The notes under the pieces are model-generated. The model was given only the letters and a program-made list of their open reading frames with translations, searched no databases and was not told where the DNA came from. A stretch of DNA of 64,000 nt from Balaenoptera acutorostrata (lineage: Eukaryota; Chordata; Mammalia; Artiodactyla; Balaenopteridae): NCBI RefSeq assembly GCF_949987535.1, contig NC_080075.1, forward strand, positions 37,942,269 to 38,006,268, given 5' to 3'. Position numbers and translations under genes: made by a program. Every line of letters begins with the position of its first letter. Within the stretch, counting starts at the first letter, position 1. Positions 33,354 through 44,425 of the stretch are shown piece after piece.

Positions 33354-36300
33354 ATGACCTACAAAAACAAACCCAAAACAATTAAGAAAATGGTAATAGG
33401 AACATATATATCGATAATTACCTTAAACGTGAATGGATTAAATGCTCCTACCAAAAGACACAGGCTTGCTGAATGGATACAAAAACAAGACCCATATATA
33501 TGCTGTCTACAAAAGACCCACTTCAGACCTAGGGACACACACAGACTGAAAGTGAGGGGATGGAAAAAGATATTCCATGCAAATGGAAATCAAAAGAAAG
33601 CTGGAGTAGCAATTCTCATATCAGACAAAATAGACTTTAAAATAAAGACTATTACAAGAGACAAAGAAAGACATTACATAATGATCAAGGGATCAATCCA
33701 AGAAGAAGATAGAACAATTATAAATATATATGCACCCAACATAGGAGCACCTCAATACATAAGGCAACTGTTAACAACTCTAAAAGAGGAAATCAACAGT
33801 AACACGATAATAGTGGGGGACTTTAACTCCTCACTTACACCAATGGACAGATCATCCAAACAGAATATTAATAAGGAAATACAAGCTTTAAATGACACAA
33901 TAGACCAGATAGATTTAACTGATATTTATAGGACATTCCATCCAAAAACAGCAGATTACACTTTCTTCTCAAGTGCGCACGGAACATTCTCCAGGATAGA
34001 TCACATCTTGGGTCACAAATCAAGCCTCAGTTAATTTAAGAAAATTGAAATCATATCAAGCATCTTTTCTGACCACAATGCTATGAGATTAGAAATCAAT
34101 TACAGGGGAAAAAACCGTAAAAAACACAAACACATGGAGGCTACACAACACGTTACTAAATAACCAAGAGATCAGTGGAGAAATCAAAGAGGAAATCAAA
34201 AAATACCTAGAGACAAATGACAATGAAAACACGATGATCCGAAACTTATGGGAGGCAGCAAAAGCAGTTCTAAGAGGGAAGTTTATAGCTATACAACCCT
34301 ACCTCAAGAAACAAGAAAAATCTCAAATAAACAATCTAACCTTACACCTAAAGGAACTAGAGAAAGAACACACAAAACCCAAAGTTAGCAGAAGGAAAGA
34401 AATCATAAAGATCAGAGCAGGAATAAATGAAATAGAAACAAAGAAAACAATAGCAAAGATCAATAAAAGTAAAAGCTGGTTCTGTGAGAAGATAAACAAA
34501 ACTGATAAACCATTAGCCAGATTCATCAAGAAAAAGAGGGAGAGGACTCAAATCAATAAAGTTAGAAATGAAAGAGAAGTTACAACAGACACCACAGAAA
34601 AACAAAGCATCCTAAGAGACTACTAATCAACTCTATGCCAATAAAATGGACAGCCTGGAAGAAATGGACAAATTCTTAGAAAGGTATAACCTTCTAAGAC
34701 TGAGCCAGGAAGAAATAGAAAATATGAACAGACCAATCACAAGTAATGAAATTGAAACTGTGATTAAAAATCTTCCAACAAACTAAAGTCCAGGACCAGA
34801 TTGCTTCACAGGTAAATTCTATCAAACATTTAGGGAAGAGCTAACACCCATCCTTCTCAAACTCTTCCAAAAAATTGCAGAGGAAGGAACACTCCCAAAC
34901 TCATTCTATGAGGCCACCATCACCCTGATACCAAAATCAGACAAAGATACTGCAAAAAAAGAAAATCACAGACCAATATCACTGATGAATATAGATGCAA
35001 AAATCCTCAACAAAATACTAGCAAACAGAACCCAACAACACATTAAAAGGATCATACACCATGATCAAGTGGGATTTATCCCAGAGATGCAAGGAATCGC
35101 CAATATACACAAATCAATCAATGTGAGACACCATATTAACAAATTGAAGAATAAAAACCATATGATCATCTCAATAGATGAAGAAAAAGCTTTTAACAAA
35201 ATTCAACACCCATTTATGATAAAAAAATCCTCCAGAGAGTGGGCATAGAGGGAACTTACTTCACCATAATAAAGGCCATATATGACAAACCCACAGCAAA
35301 CATCATTCTCAATGGTGAAAAACTGAAAGCATTTCCTCTAAGATCAGGAACAAGACAAGGAGGTCCACTCTCAACACTATTATTCAACATAGTTTTGGAA
35401 GTCCTAGCCACGGCAATCAGAGAAGAAAAAGAAATAAAAGGAATATAAATTGGAAAAGAAGAAGTAAAATTGTCACTGTTAGCCGATGACATGATACTAT
35501 ACATAGAGAATCCTAAAGATGCCACCAGAAAACTACTAGAGCTAATCAATGAATTTGGTAATGTAACAGGATACAAAAGTAATGCACAGGAATCTCTTGC
35601 ATTACTATACACTAATGATGAAAAATCTGAAAGAGAAATTAAGGAAACTCCCATTTACCATTGCAACAAAAAGAATAAAATACCTAGGAATAAACCTACC
35701 TAGGGAGACAAAAAACCTGTATGCAGAAAACTATAACACACTGATGAAAGAAATTAAAGATGATACCAAGAGATGGAGAGATATACCATGTTCTTGGATT
35801 GGAAGAATCAATATTGTGAAAATGAGTATACCACTCAAAGCAATCTACAGATTCAATGCAATCCCTATCAAATTACCAATGGCATTTTTTACAGAACTAG
35901 AACAAAAAATCTTAAAATTTCTATGGAGACACAAAAGACCCCAAATAGCCAAAGCAGTCTTGAGGGAAAAAAACGGAGCTGGAGGAATCAGACTCCCTGA
36001 CTTCAGACTATACTACAAAGCTACAGTACTCAAGACAATATGGTACTGGCACAAAAACAGAAATATACATCAATGGAACAGGATAGAAAACCCAGAGATA
36101 AACCCACATACTATGGTCAACTAATCTATGACAAAGGAGACAAGGATATACAATGGAGAAAAGACAGTCTCTTCAGTAAGTAGTGCTGCGAAAACTGGAC
36201 AGCTACATGTAAAAGAATGAGATTAGAACACTCCCTAACACCACACACAAAAATAAACTCCAAATGGATTAAAGACCTAAATGTAAGACTGGGCACTACA

Positions 36301-37180
36301 AAACTCTTAGAGGAAAACATAGGAAGAACACTCTTTGACATAAATCACAACAAGATATTCTTTTATCCACCTCCTAGACTAATGGAAATAAAAACAAAAA
36401 TAAACAAATGGGACCTAATGAAACTTCAAAGCTTTTGCACAGCAAAGGAAACTACAAACAAGACGAAAAGACAACTCTCAGAATGGGAGAAAATATTTGC
36501 AAACAAATCATCGGACAAAGGATTAATGTCCAAAATATATAAACAGCACATGCAGCTCAATATTAAAAAAACAAACAACCCAATCCAAAAATGGGCAGAA
36601 GACCTAAATAGACATTTCTCCAAATAAGACATACAGATGGCCAAGAAGCACATGAAAAGCTGCTCACCATCACTAATTATTAAAGAAATGCAAATCAAAA
36701 CTACAATGAGGTATCACCTCACACCAGTCAGAATGGCCATCATCAGAAAATCTACAAACAACAAATGCTGGAGAGGGTGTGGAGGAAAGGGAACCCTCTT
36801 GCACTGTTGGTGGGAATGTAAATTGATACAGCCACTATGGAGAACAGTATGGAGGTTCCTTAAAAAACTAAAAATAGAATTACCATATGACCCAGCAATC
36901 CCACTACTGGGCATATACCCAGAGAAAACCATAATTCAAAAAGACACATGCAATCCAATGTTCATTGCAGCAGTATTTACAATAGCCAGGTCCATCGAGA
37001 GACAAATGGATAAAGAAGATGTGGTACACATATACAATGGAATATTACTCAGCCATAAAAGGGAACGAAACTGGGTCATTTGTGGAGACGTGGATGGATT
37101 TAGAGATTGTCATACAGAGTGAAGTAAGTCAGAAAGAGAAAAACAAATATCGTATATTAACGCACATACGTGGAACCTAG
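33354..37180 (+). pseudogene. L1-C ORF2 remnant (endonuclease-reverse transcriptase)
   Basis: The start ATG is at 33354. The endonuclease domain reads for 226 codons with the NVNGLNAP start and VGDFN motif, but the catalytic Glu of the QETH motif is Lys (codon 54, 33513-33515). TAA at 34032-34034 ends the frame. Later blocks (34234-34626, 34985-35448, 35470-35703, 35582-36124, 36217-36627, 36637-37122) supply reverse transcriptase and the C-terminus in shifting frames. The active-site motif is LADD rather than FADD (35479-35490). A CAA-to-TAA-type stop lies at 35446-35448. The ancestral stop is TAG at 37178-37180. Dead. Confidence 0.9.
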
Positions 37181-37395
37181 AAAACGGTGCAGATGAACCG
37201 GTTTGCAGAGCAGAAATTGAGACACAGAAGTAGAGAAAAAACATATGGACACCAAGGGGGGAAAGCAGCGGTGGGGGATGGTGGTGGTGTGATGAATTGG
37301 GAGGTTGGGATTGACATGTATACACTAATATGTATAAAATGGATGACTAATAAGAACCTGCTGTATAAAAAAATAAATAAAATTAAATTTAAAAA
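37181..37395 (+). other. L1-C 3' UTR and A-rich tail
   Basis: A short 3' UTR with a G-rich block near 37255-37320 (ggtgggggatggtggtggtg), a common L1 3' UTR polypurine feature with quadruplex potential. It is followed by AT-rich sequence and an interrupted A tail. Confidence 0.8.
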
Positions 37396-37419
37396 AAAGA
37401 AAAGCCACTGAGGTACCTT

Positions 37420-37585
37420 GGCCACGTCAAACTTCCTGTGCCTCATTTTCCTCTTCAGTAAAATGGGGCTTATAATAGTACCTACCTCACAGGGTTTAGA
37501 GGAGAATTAAATGAGTTAATATATGTAGAGTGCTTAGAACAGTGCCTGGCATATAATAAGAGCTATTATGTTAGCTAAGTGTCAA
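37420..37585 (+). repeat. MIR SINE, sense (3' half)
   Basis: Clear MIR: cctcttcagtaaaatggggc, taatagtacctacctcacag, gagaattaaatgagttaata, gtgcttagaacagtgcctgg. Confidence 0.88.
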
Positions 37586-37649
37586 TTAGTAGGTGTTAAC
37601 CAGTGTTGTCGGCTCCTCACAGTCTATAGAATCCCATGACCTTGGCATT

Positions 37650-37800
37650 GTGTCTTCTGATAGAGTCTCAAGGGGGCAGCAAATTTTTCTGTAAAGGGTC
37701 AGATAGTAAATATTTTAGGCTTTACAAGCCACATACAGTCTCTGCCACATAATCTTCTTAGGGTTTTAAAGTCTTTAAAAATGTAACAGGCACGCGTGTA
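37650..37800 (+). mobile_element. hAT-type DNA transposon fragment
   Basis: cagcaaatttttctgtaaag, gtcagatagtaaatatttta and ggctttacaagccacatac match a common mammalian non-autonomous hAT family. Only the left part is visible. Family name not assigned. Confidence 0.55.
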
Positions 37801-37814
37801 TCAGTCACACATTC

Positions 37815-38232
37815 CCTCAACAGGTGTTCACTTATCACTTATTATGTGCCAGGTACCTTTCTGGATGCTGAAGCCGCAAAGATGGAGAAGTTAGCCTTCA
37901 ACCTTTGGGATGGGACGCTCATAGCCTGATGCAAAGACAGTCACAGCACCGTGTGTAGTGAGTGCTTTAATAAGGGAGGAAGGGATGTGCTGTGATTGGG
38001 GGAAGTTGATTGATGAGGAGGGGGTCCAAAGAGAAAAAGACACTTGAGCTATACCTTGAAAGGTGCGAGGAATTCACTCAGCAGACAGAGGCTGAGTAAG
38101 AACAAGGAGGTCTCCAGAAAATTGCAGTTTCAGGGATCAGAAGAGGCCCACAAGGTCAGTGAGAGCCAGATCAGGGAGGCTGGGCCCCGTACACCCACTG
38201 AGCCACTGGGACTTTATTCTGTAGGCCTCTAG
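37815..38232 (-). repeat. L2 LINE 3' region, antisense
   Basis: L2 in reverse complement: cttattatgtgccaggtacc, then a gctttaataagggaggaagg block, then ccactgggactttattctgt. Decayed and inactive. Confidence 0.65.
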
Positions 38233-38955
38233 TTTTCAAACTTTTTAACACGGAAAAATTGTCTTCAGGCAACATCTTAATCTAGAGCCCTGGATTCATG
38301 TAAAACAAATCTGGTTGAAGCTGGGTGGTAAATTCAGAGCACCTCCCTCCTGCTGGCCGCCTTCACCAGAGGCAGGTCAGGGCAACCTCTGAGCCTCCTG
38401 GCAGCACAGCTGGAAATCCACAACTCCTGGCAACGGGCAGCAAGCTCAGGGGCCAGGGAAATCCTGTGGCTCCACTTAAATTCTTCTGAAGTCAATAAAA
38501 TGCCATATGTCTGTTTTTATCCTGAGCAGACATCCTGTTCTTCCCCAGCAGCACCTCTGCCTTTGTTGGTCGCAGGCTTGCCCCATGTATCTTTACACTT
38601 AATTACGCACTGTCATTGGGTCATTATCTAATTGTTTCTTGAGCATGTTTTCTCCCCATCTAGATGAACTGGCCTGAAGACAGGAAGTGCATCTTGCTTC
38701 TCTTATATCTCACTCAACAAGGAGATGCTATTGAAGGGAAGAGTTCTTCCAACCCTAAGATCCTAAGACTCCCTATAGGAGGAAAGTACTTTCAAACAGA
38801 ATAAGAGCAGTAACATGAGAAAACGTCTCCCAAGGCAAGCATTAAGTTAGTGCAAGTGGAGTATTTAGTGGGGAGATGTTTGTGTTTTAGGACTGAAGGT
38901 GGGTTGATCAGATTCCTCAGTTCACAAAACATTATTGTTTTGGGTCCACACACAA
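38233..38955. other. Unassigned DNA
   Basis: No gene recognised. 38570-38720 weakly resembles an L2 3' end in sense. The rest shows no family I can name. Confidence 0.35.
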
Positions 38956-39509
38956 CTCTTCTCTTCTCACTTTTTAATAATTTCCTTTCATCTCCGTTCC
39001 CCAGCCCAACTTCCCTCCCTACGATACACAACAATTTTTTGTGTCTATATGTATGTATTCTTTGACTGTTTTCTTGTATGCATGTATTTTAATATATAGA
39101 AATGGTATGTTCTCAGGTTTTAGATATTATCCTATCCCTGATGTTTTCAAGATTTATTCATATTGACAAGCATGCATCTAGTCCATTTCTCCTAAATGCT
39201 GCAAAGTATTCCATAATCTGTAGCCACTAGATTTTACATATCCAGACCCTAAGGATGGACAACCAGGAGGCTTCCAGCTCCCCACTCTCTCAACCATGCT
39301 GTGATGAACATCTTCATACAGATTCCTTACAGATCTATGTGGGAAATTCTCAGGCACATATGCCCAGGAGCAGGAAAGTTAAATCATGTGGTGTGAGTGC
39401 AAGTACTGCCAGGGTGCTCCCTAAAGAAGCTGCCCCCATCCCTTCTCTCATCAACCATACCTGAGGGTTTCTGGGGCTCACATCCTCACCAATACTGAGC
39501 AATATTCAG

Positions 39510-39997
39510 TGTTATAGATTGAAATGTGTCCCCAAAAAACATATGCTGAAGAGCTAGCCCCCAGTAGCTCAGAAAGTGACCATAATTGGATATAAGTTTT
39601 TGCAGATGCAGTCAAGTTAAGATAAAGTCATTAGGGTGGGTCTTAATCCAATATGACTGGTGTCCTTATAAAAAGGGGAAATTTGGACACAGAGACAGAG
39701 AAACAGCATGAAGACAATGTAAAGAGAAAGATGTGGGGAGAATGTCATGTGAAGATGAAGGCAGAGATTGGAGTGATGCATCTCTAAGCCAAGTAATGCC
39801 AAAGGTTGCCAGCAAACCACCAGAAGCTAGGAGAAAGGGATGGAACAGATACTCCCTCACAGCCCTCAGAAGGAACCAGCCCTGCCAACACCTTGATTTT
39901 GAACTTCTAGCTTCCAGAACTAGGAGATAATAAATCCATGTTATTTAAGCCACCTGGTCTTTTGTACTTTGATACAGCTGCCTTAGGACACTAATAC
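39510..39997 (+). mobile_element. MLT1A-like ERVL-MaLR solo LTR, sense
   Basis: Full-length-like LTR starting tgttatagattgaaatgtg. It continues with a cccccagtagctcagaaagt block, gggtcttaatccaatatgac, tggtgtccttataaaaaggg and gatgcatctctaagccaagt, and ends in ctaatac. A typical AATAAA-like signal lies in gagataataaatccatgtt. No internal region is seen. It splits the antisense L1. Confidence 0.88.
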
Positions 39998-40496
39998 TCT
40001 CAGCTTTCCAAGTGCTGCCAGCCTGATGGGTATAACATAATATCTTATTATTTTTATTTTTATTTTTCTAATTACTAGTGAGTTTTAACATCTTCATATG
40101 CTTTTTAGTTAAATGGGTTTCCTTGTGAACTACCCAATTTCTATCCCTTTGCCCACTTTTTCATAGAGGTTCCTATCTTTTTCTTATTGATTTGCAACAA
40201 CTCCTTGTAAATTTCAAATATTAGACCCTTAGAATTTGATACTTTACAAACATCTTCTTCCAAACTATTGTCTGTCTGTTAACTTTATCAATTCCTCATT
40301 GGGTAGAAATATTTAATTTCTATTTAATTAAATTCATCAAATTTTCAATTATGATTTGTGCAATTGAGGTTTTGCCTAAGAAATCTTTTCCCATTCCTAT
40401 GTCCAAAGATGTTCTCCTACATAATGTTTTACAAACTGTACTGTTTTACCTTTAATGATGTAGAGTCAATATCTGTATATGGTGTGAGCCAGAGAG

Positions 40497-41345
40497 CTGT
40501 TTAAAAAAACAATGTATAGCAAAATGCTCTAAAATGTAGTGGCTTAAAACTAAAACAAACATTTATTTTGCTCACATACCTGCATTGTAGGTAGGGATTA
40601 GCAAGGATGATTCATCTTTTGCTGTGGACTGGCAGCTGAGATGACTTGCCTGGGGCTGAAGGATGTGTTTGCAAGATGGCTCACTTACGGCTGGCAAGTT
40701 CATATGGCTGGCTGTCAGCTGGGAGTTCAACCAAGGCTGAGGGCTGGAGGCTGCAGTTCCTTCCCACTTGCCCCTTGATTGTCACAGACTGTTTGGGCTT
40801 CCTCACATTATGGTGGCTAAGTTCCAAGAAAAAAAGAAGAAAGGCAAAGGCTGTACCACTTTATATCATCCAGCTTCAGAAATCACTAAGCATTACTTCC
40901 ACTGTAGTCAAAACCTGCCCAGAATCAAGGGAGGAAACATATAAGCCACCTTTCAATGGGAAAAGTGTCAAAGTCACATTGTAAAAAAGCATATGTGGGG
41001 GGCTTCCCTGGTGGCGCAGTGGTTGAGAATCTGCCTACCAATGCAGGCGACACGGGTGCGAGCCCTGGTCTGGGAAGATCCCACATGCCGCGGAGCAACT
41101 AGGCCCATGAGCCACAACTACTGAGCCTGCGTGTCTGGAGCCTGTGCTCCGCAACAAGAGAGGCCGCGATAGTGAGAGGCCCGCACACTGCTATGAAGGG
41201 TGGCCCCCGCTCGCCGCAACTAGAGAAAGCCCTTGCACAGAAACGAAGACCCAACACAGCCAAAACTAAATAAAAAAATAAATTTAAAAAAAAAAAAAAA
41301 GCATATGTGGGAGCGGAGAGAATGCTGCAATCATCTTTGGGAATC
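40497..41345 (-). repeat. LTR-like ancient repeat, antisense, holding a SINE
   Basis: The block between two L1 halves starts with gctctaaaatgtagtggctt and acatttattttgctcacata and ends after gtgtcaaagtcacattgtaa. This resembles antisense MaLR/MLT-type LTRs, but I cannot fix the family. A CHR SINE sits near its right end. Confidence 0.45.
41000..41294 (+). mobile_element. CHR-2-type SINE, 17-bp TSD
   Basis: Sense SINE with the head ggcttccctggtggcgcagt and B-box-like ggtgcgagcc, where T is replaced by G relative to other copies. GC-rich body and A-rich tail. The duplication aaaaaagcatatgtggg lies at 40983-40999 and 41295-41311. Confidence 0.92.
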
Positions 41346-42880
41346 GAATTGGCCACAGGATCCAATTTTATTAGCAACTCATCTTTATCATTTCAGAAGT
41401 TCCTTTATACACATGGTCTGCTGCTGAGCTCTCTGTTACACTGTTCTGTTTCTCTGTTTTTTGGCCACATTACAGCTAGTAACGTGTCCATATCTGATAG
41501 GGTAAGATCTCTCTCTTCATTCTCCTTTTGCAAACTTGTGAGTTATTCATGAACATTTACTTTTCCATACAACTTTTAAAACACATTTATCAAACTCTTA
41601 AAAAATAATCCTTCTGGAATTTTCTTGGGATTGCCTTGACTTTATAAGTTAATTTGGGGAGAATAAACATAATGTTATATGGTCATCCCACTCAAATACA
41701 TAGAAATTACTCTGACCATTTCTTCTGACTTCCTTTTATAGCTTTTAAGACTTTCAATATTTCTTCTATAGAAGTCTTATCTATTTTTTGTTAATCCTTA
41801 AATATTTCATAGTTTTGGTTGCTGCCATGAATATTATTCTTTTTTAAATTATATTTTCTAATCTGTTTTTGCTGGTGTTGAGAAATTCTATTGATATTCG
41901 TAAGCTGATCTTGTATCTGAAAGCCTTGCTTAATTCTAATAGTTCAATCTGTTGCTTTTGCTATATAATGATCATATTATCTGCAAATAATGACAGTTTC
42001 ATTCTTTCCCCTCTAATTCACACCTCTAATTTCTTTTTCTTTATTTATAGTCTTGGCTAGGAAGCCCAGTATTGTGCTAACACTAGTGAATGATAATGGA
42101 GGTCCTTGTCTTGTCTCTCTGACCTTAAATGGAATGCATCTTTCTCCACTAAGTGTAATTTGTGCTTTAAGTTTTTCATTACAAACAGGTATTGAGCTTT
42201 ATTAAATGCCTTTCTGAATCTACTGAGATAATTATGTGATTTTTTTTCTCCTTTAGTCTATTAATGTGTTGATTATATTACCATGTTGAATCATTCTTTT
42301 ATTTCTGAATAAACCTCCCAAATGACAATATATTTATATTTTTAACTACTAATAGTTGATAAGCTACAATATTTTATCTAGGATTTTTATATCTGTGATC
42401 ATAAGCAAAAGAGGTCAGTAATTTTCTTTTCTTGTATTGCCATCATCCAATTTTAGAATAAAGATTATATTCAACTCAAAAATGCATGGGGCAGCTTTTG
42501 TTGTTTTCTCTTTTCTATTTTGAGGTTGCTAGAAGTGAACTGTAAAACTGTCTGAGCCAGGTGCCTTTTTGGAGAGGAGGTCTTTGATTGCTATTTCAAT
42601 TTTTGGTGCTTACCTGTTTATTCAAGTTTTTTCTGTGTCTCCTTTAACCAACACAGGCATTTAATAGTGTTCTCTAAATGTTCTCATTTCATATAGAGTT
42701 TCCAAATTTAGTAGGATGAAGTTATTCATAATTTACTTCTCTTATTTTTATATCTATTTATAGCTGTTTCTCTTGAAAAGATCTGTATTTTTTATTAAAT
42801 ATTTTTTCCTGATTAGTCTTTATAAACACATATCTTCATTAATTATTAAATAGCAATAGGATGGTTTCTGCTACTTATAT

Positions 42881-43509
42881 TTCAAAAAAAAAAAAAAAAA
42901 CCACAAGTGTTTGTCTGTCGAGTCACTGCTAGATCTCACCCACCTCTCCATCCTGGAGACCACCTCTCAAGTCTATACGCAAAAGAGAGGTCAGGAGCCT
43001 GAGCCCATGTCCCTTTGGGCCACCACTCAAGTGTGCCCTCCAGGGTCTAATGATCCACAGGCTATATGGATATTTGTCCCATTTTTCTCATCCATCCCCA
43101 GCAAGCAGTGCCACTGAGGAAACAATTACTAACTGCTTACCACGTTCCCACCTTTGTACAAAGCCATACAAACCATAATCTTTTCTCCCAAACAAATACA
43201 TGCTCTAGCTGGGAGATAAGAGTAACACTGAGGAATGCGCATGAGGGGAGAAGGAACTCTGAGCACAGATTTGGATCATCCCACTTCATCACTGAGCAGT
43301 CTGAAAGGTGTGAGGGAAATGTTCCAAGTGAGAGCAGAGCAGAGGACCCAGCCAGAGATCTGGAGCTCCATTCCCTCTGCCGTTTCCTTCCAGACTAAAG
43401 ATCTGCCCCAGCAATGGAAGAGGGAGAAGGAGAGAGAGGGCAAATAAAGAGGCAGAGAAGAACACGGCAGGAAGGCAAAGAAAAAGGGAATCACTGAGCT
43501 ACACTAATG
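42881..43509. other. Unassigned DNA beginning with a poly(A) run
   Basis: An A-run at about 42883-42900 ends the ancient L1 block and may be an unrelated retroposon tail. The remainder shows no gene or repeat I recognise. Confidence 0.4.
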
Positions 43510-43745
43510 CAATCAGGACATGTCCGATTACAACAGCTAATATTTGTGTCACTTTTCACACAGCAGGTACAAGGGACTACCTCAGTGGATTCCTCCACAG
43601 CCCCGAGAAGTACAATAGCACAGCTTTACAGGTGTGGAGACTTCAGCCCCCAAAGACTGTGAATTTCCCAGTCTTACATAGCTGGCAAGTGGCAGAATTG
43701 GGCCCCCAAATCCCTGGGCTTCTGACTCTAGCATTGTCCTCTTTC
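43510..43745 (-). repeat. MIR-family SINE, antisense
   Basis: Antisense MIR layout: a ctttacaggtgtggagactt block, then tcttacatagctggcaagtg and gcagaattgggcccccaaat. Diverged, close to MIR3/MIRb types. Confidence 0.6.
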
Positions 43746-43867
43746 CCCTAAACCATGTGGCCTCCAAAACCAGCAAGCTACAGGACATACAAACGGGAAA
43801 CCAGCTCCCCGTTGTTCACCCCACCTCTGCAAGCCCTCATCTCCCTGCCACACTCACCTCCCTCCAC

Positions 43868-43903
43868 CACACACAGACACAGACACAGACACACACACAC
43901 ACA
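43868..43903. repeat. Short (AC)n / (ACAG)n microsatellite
   Basis: Alternating cacaga and caca words followed by a pure CA run. Confidence 0.85.
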
Positions 43904-44159
43904 GAGGAAACTGCAGGTCGATGGAAAGTCACCTTACTTGCTTCCTAAAGAACATGCTATTGTTTATTTGCCAAGAACCTCAGCAGGGCCTCTGGGCTGC
44001 CAAATATCTTGTTCTAGAAACCGAAGGGTCAGTACTGGGAGGAGATGAGGCCTGTGCTGTCCTCAACACCCCCTGACCCGAAGATCACCTGTAGGCACAG
44101 GTCCAGGTGCTCTGGTGGATACAAGGAAGCTCTCGAGGACCTTATGATGATGTCAGGAC

Positions 44160-44425
44160 ATGACGTGTCTATCAAAATAAGAATAACAGCAACAAGGATA
44201 GCAAGTAACTCTTCCTGAGTGCTTTCTATCCACTGTCACCATGATAAGATCTTTTAACAGCTTTGAATCATGTTTAATCCTCATGATTAATGAGGTAGGT
44301 TCAAGTCTTCCATGAGAAACTGAGGCTCAGAGGGGTGAACTGTCATATCCAGGAGGATACTTCCAGCAGGGGACAGAAGCAGGACTCAGGTCAGGCTCAT
44401 CGCCTCCAGGAGACAAACTCTTAAC
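44160..44425 (-). repeat. MIR SINE, antisense
   Basis: The reverse complement of MIR is visible: cctgagtgctttctatccac, a tttaatcctcatgattaatg block, then gagaaactgaggctcagagg and gaagcaggactcagg. Confidence 0.65.

Larger units (their letters stand above)
32250..37395 (+). mobile_element. L1-C: near full-length L1, sense, 17-bp TSD, inactive
   Basis: Plus-strand L1 of about 5.1 kb, lacking most of the 5' UTR. A duplication of aaagaaaagctactgag (32233-32249) recurs as aaagaaaagccactgag (37396-37412), one transition apart. Order: short 5' leader, ORF1 (32389-33331), ORF2 (33354-37180), a short 3' UTR of about 200 bp, A-rich tail. The 3' UTR and the ORF1 leader differ from those of L1-A/B, so this is another L1 lineage. 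Both ORFs are broken. Confidence 0.93.
38956..42880 (-). repeat. Ancient L1 (L1M), antisense, with later insertions
   Basis: Decayed antisense L1 running from 3' end (about 38956-39509) through ORF2 (39998-40496 and 41350-42880). Plus-strand marks include tgcaaagtattccataatct, gatttgcaacaactccttgt, aacatcttcttccaaac and the reverse-transcriptase region at 41965-42000, where tcatattatctgcaaataat encodes F-A-D-N in place of FADD. Interrupted by an MLT1A-like LTR and by an LTR-like repeat that holds a CHR SINE. Long dead. Confidence 0.75.
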
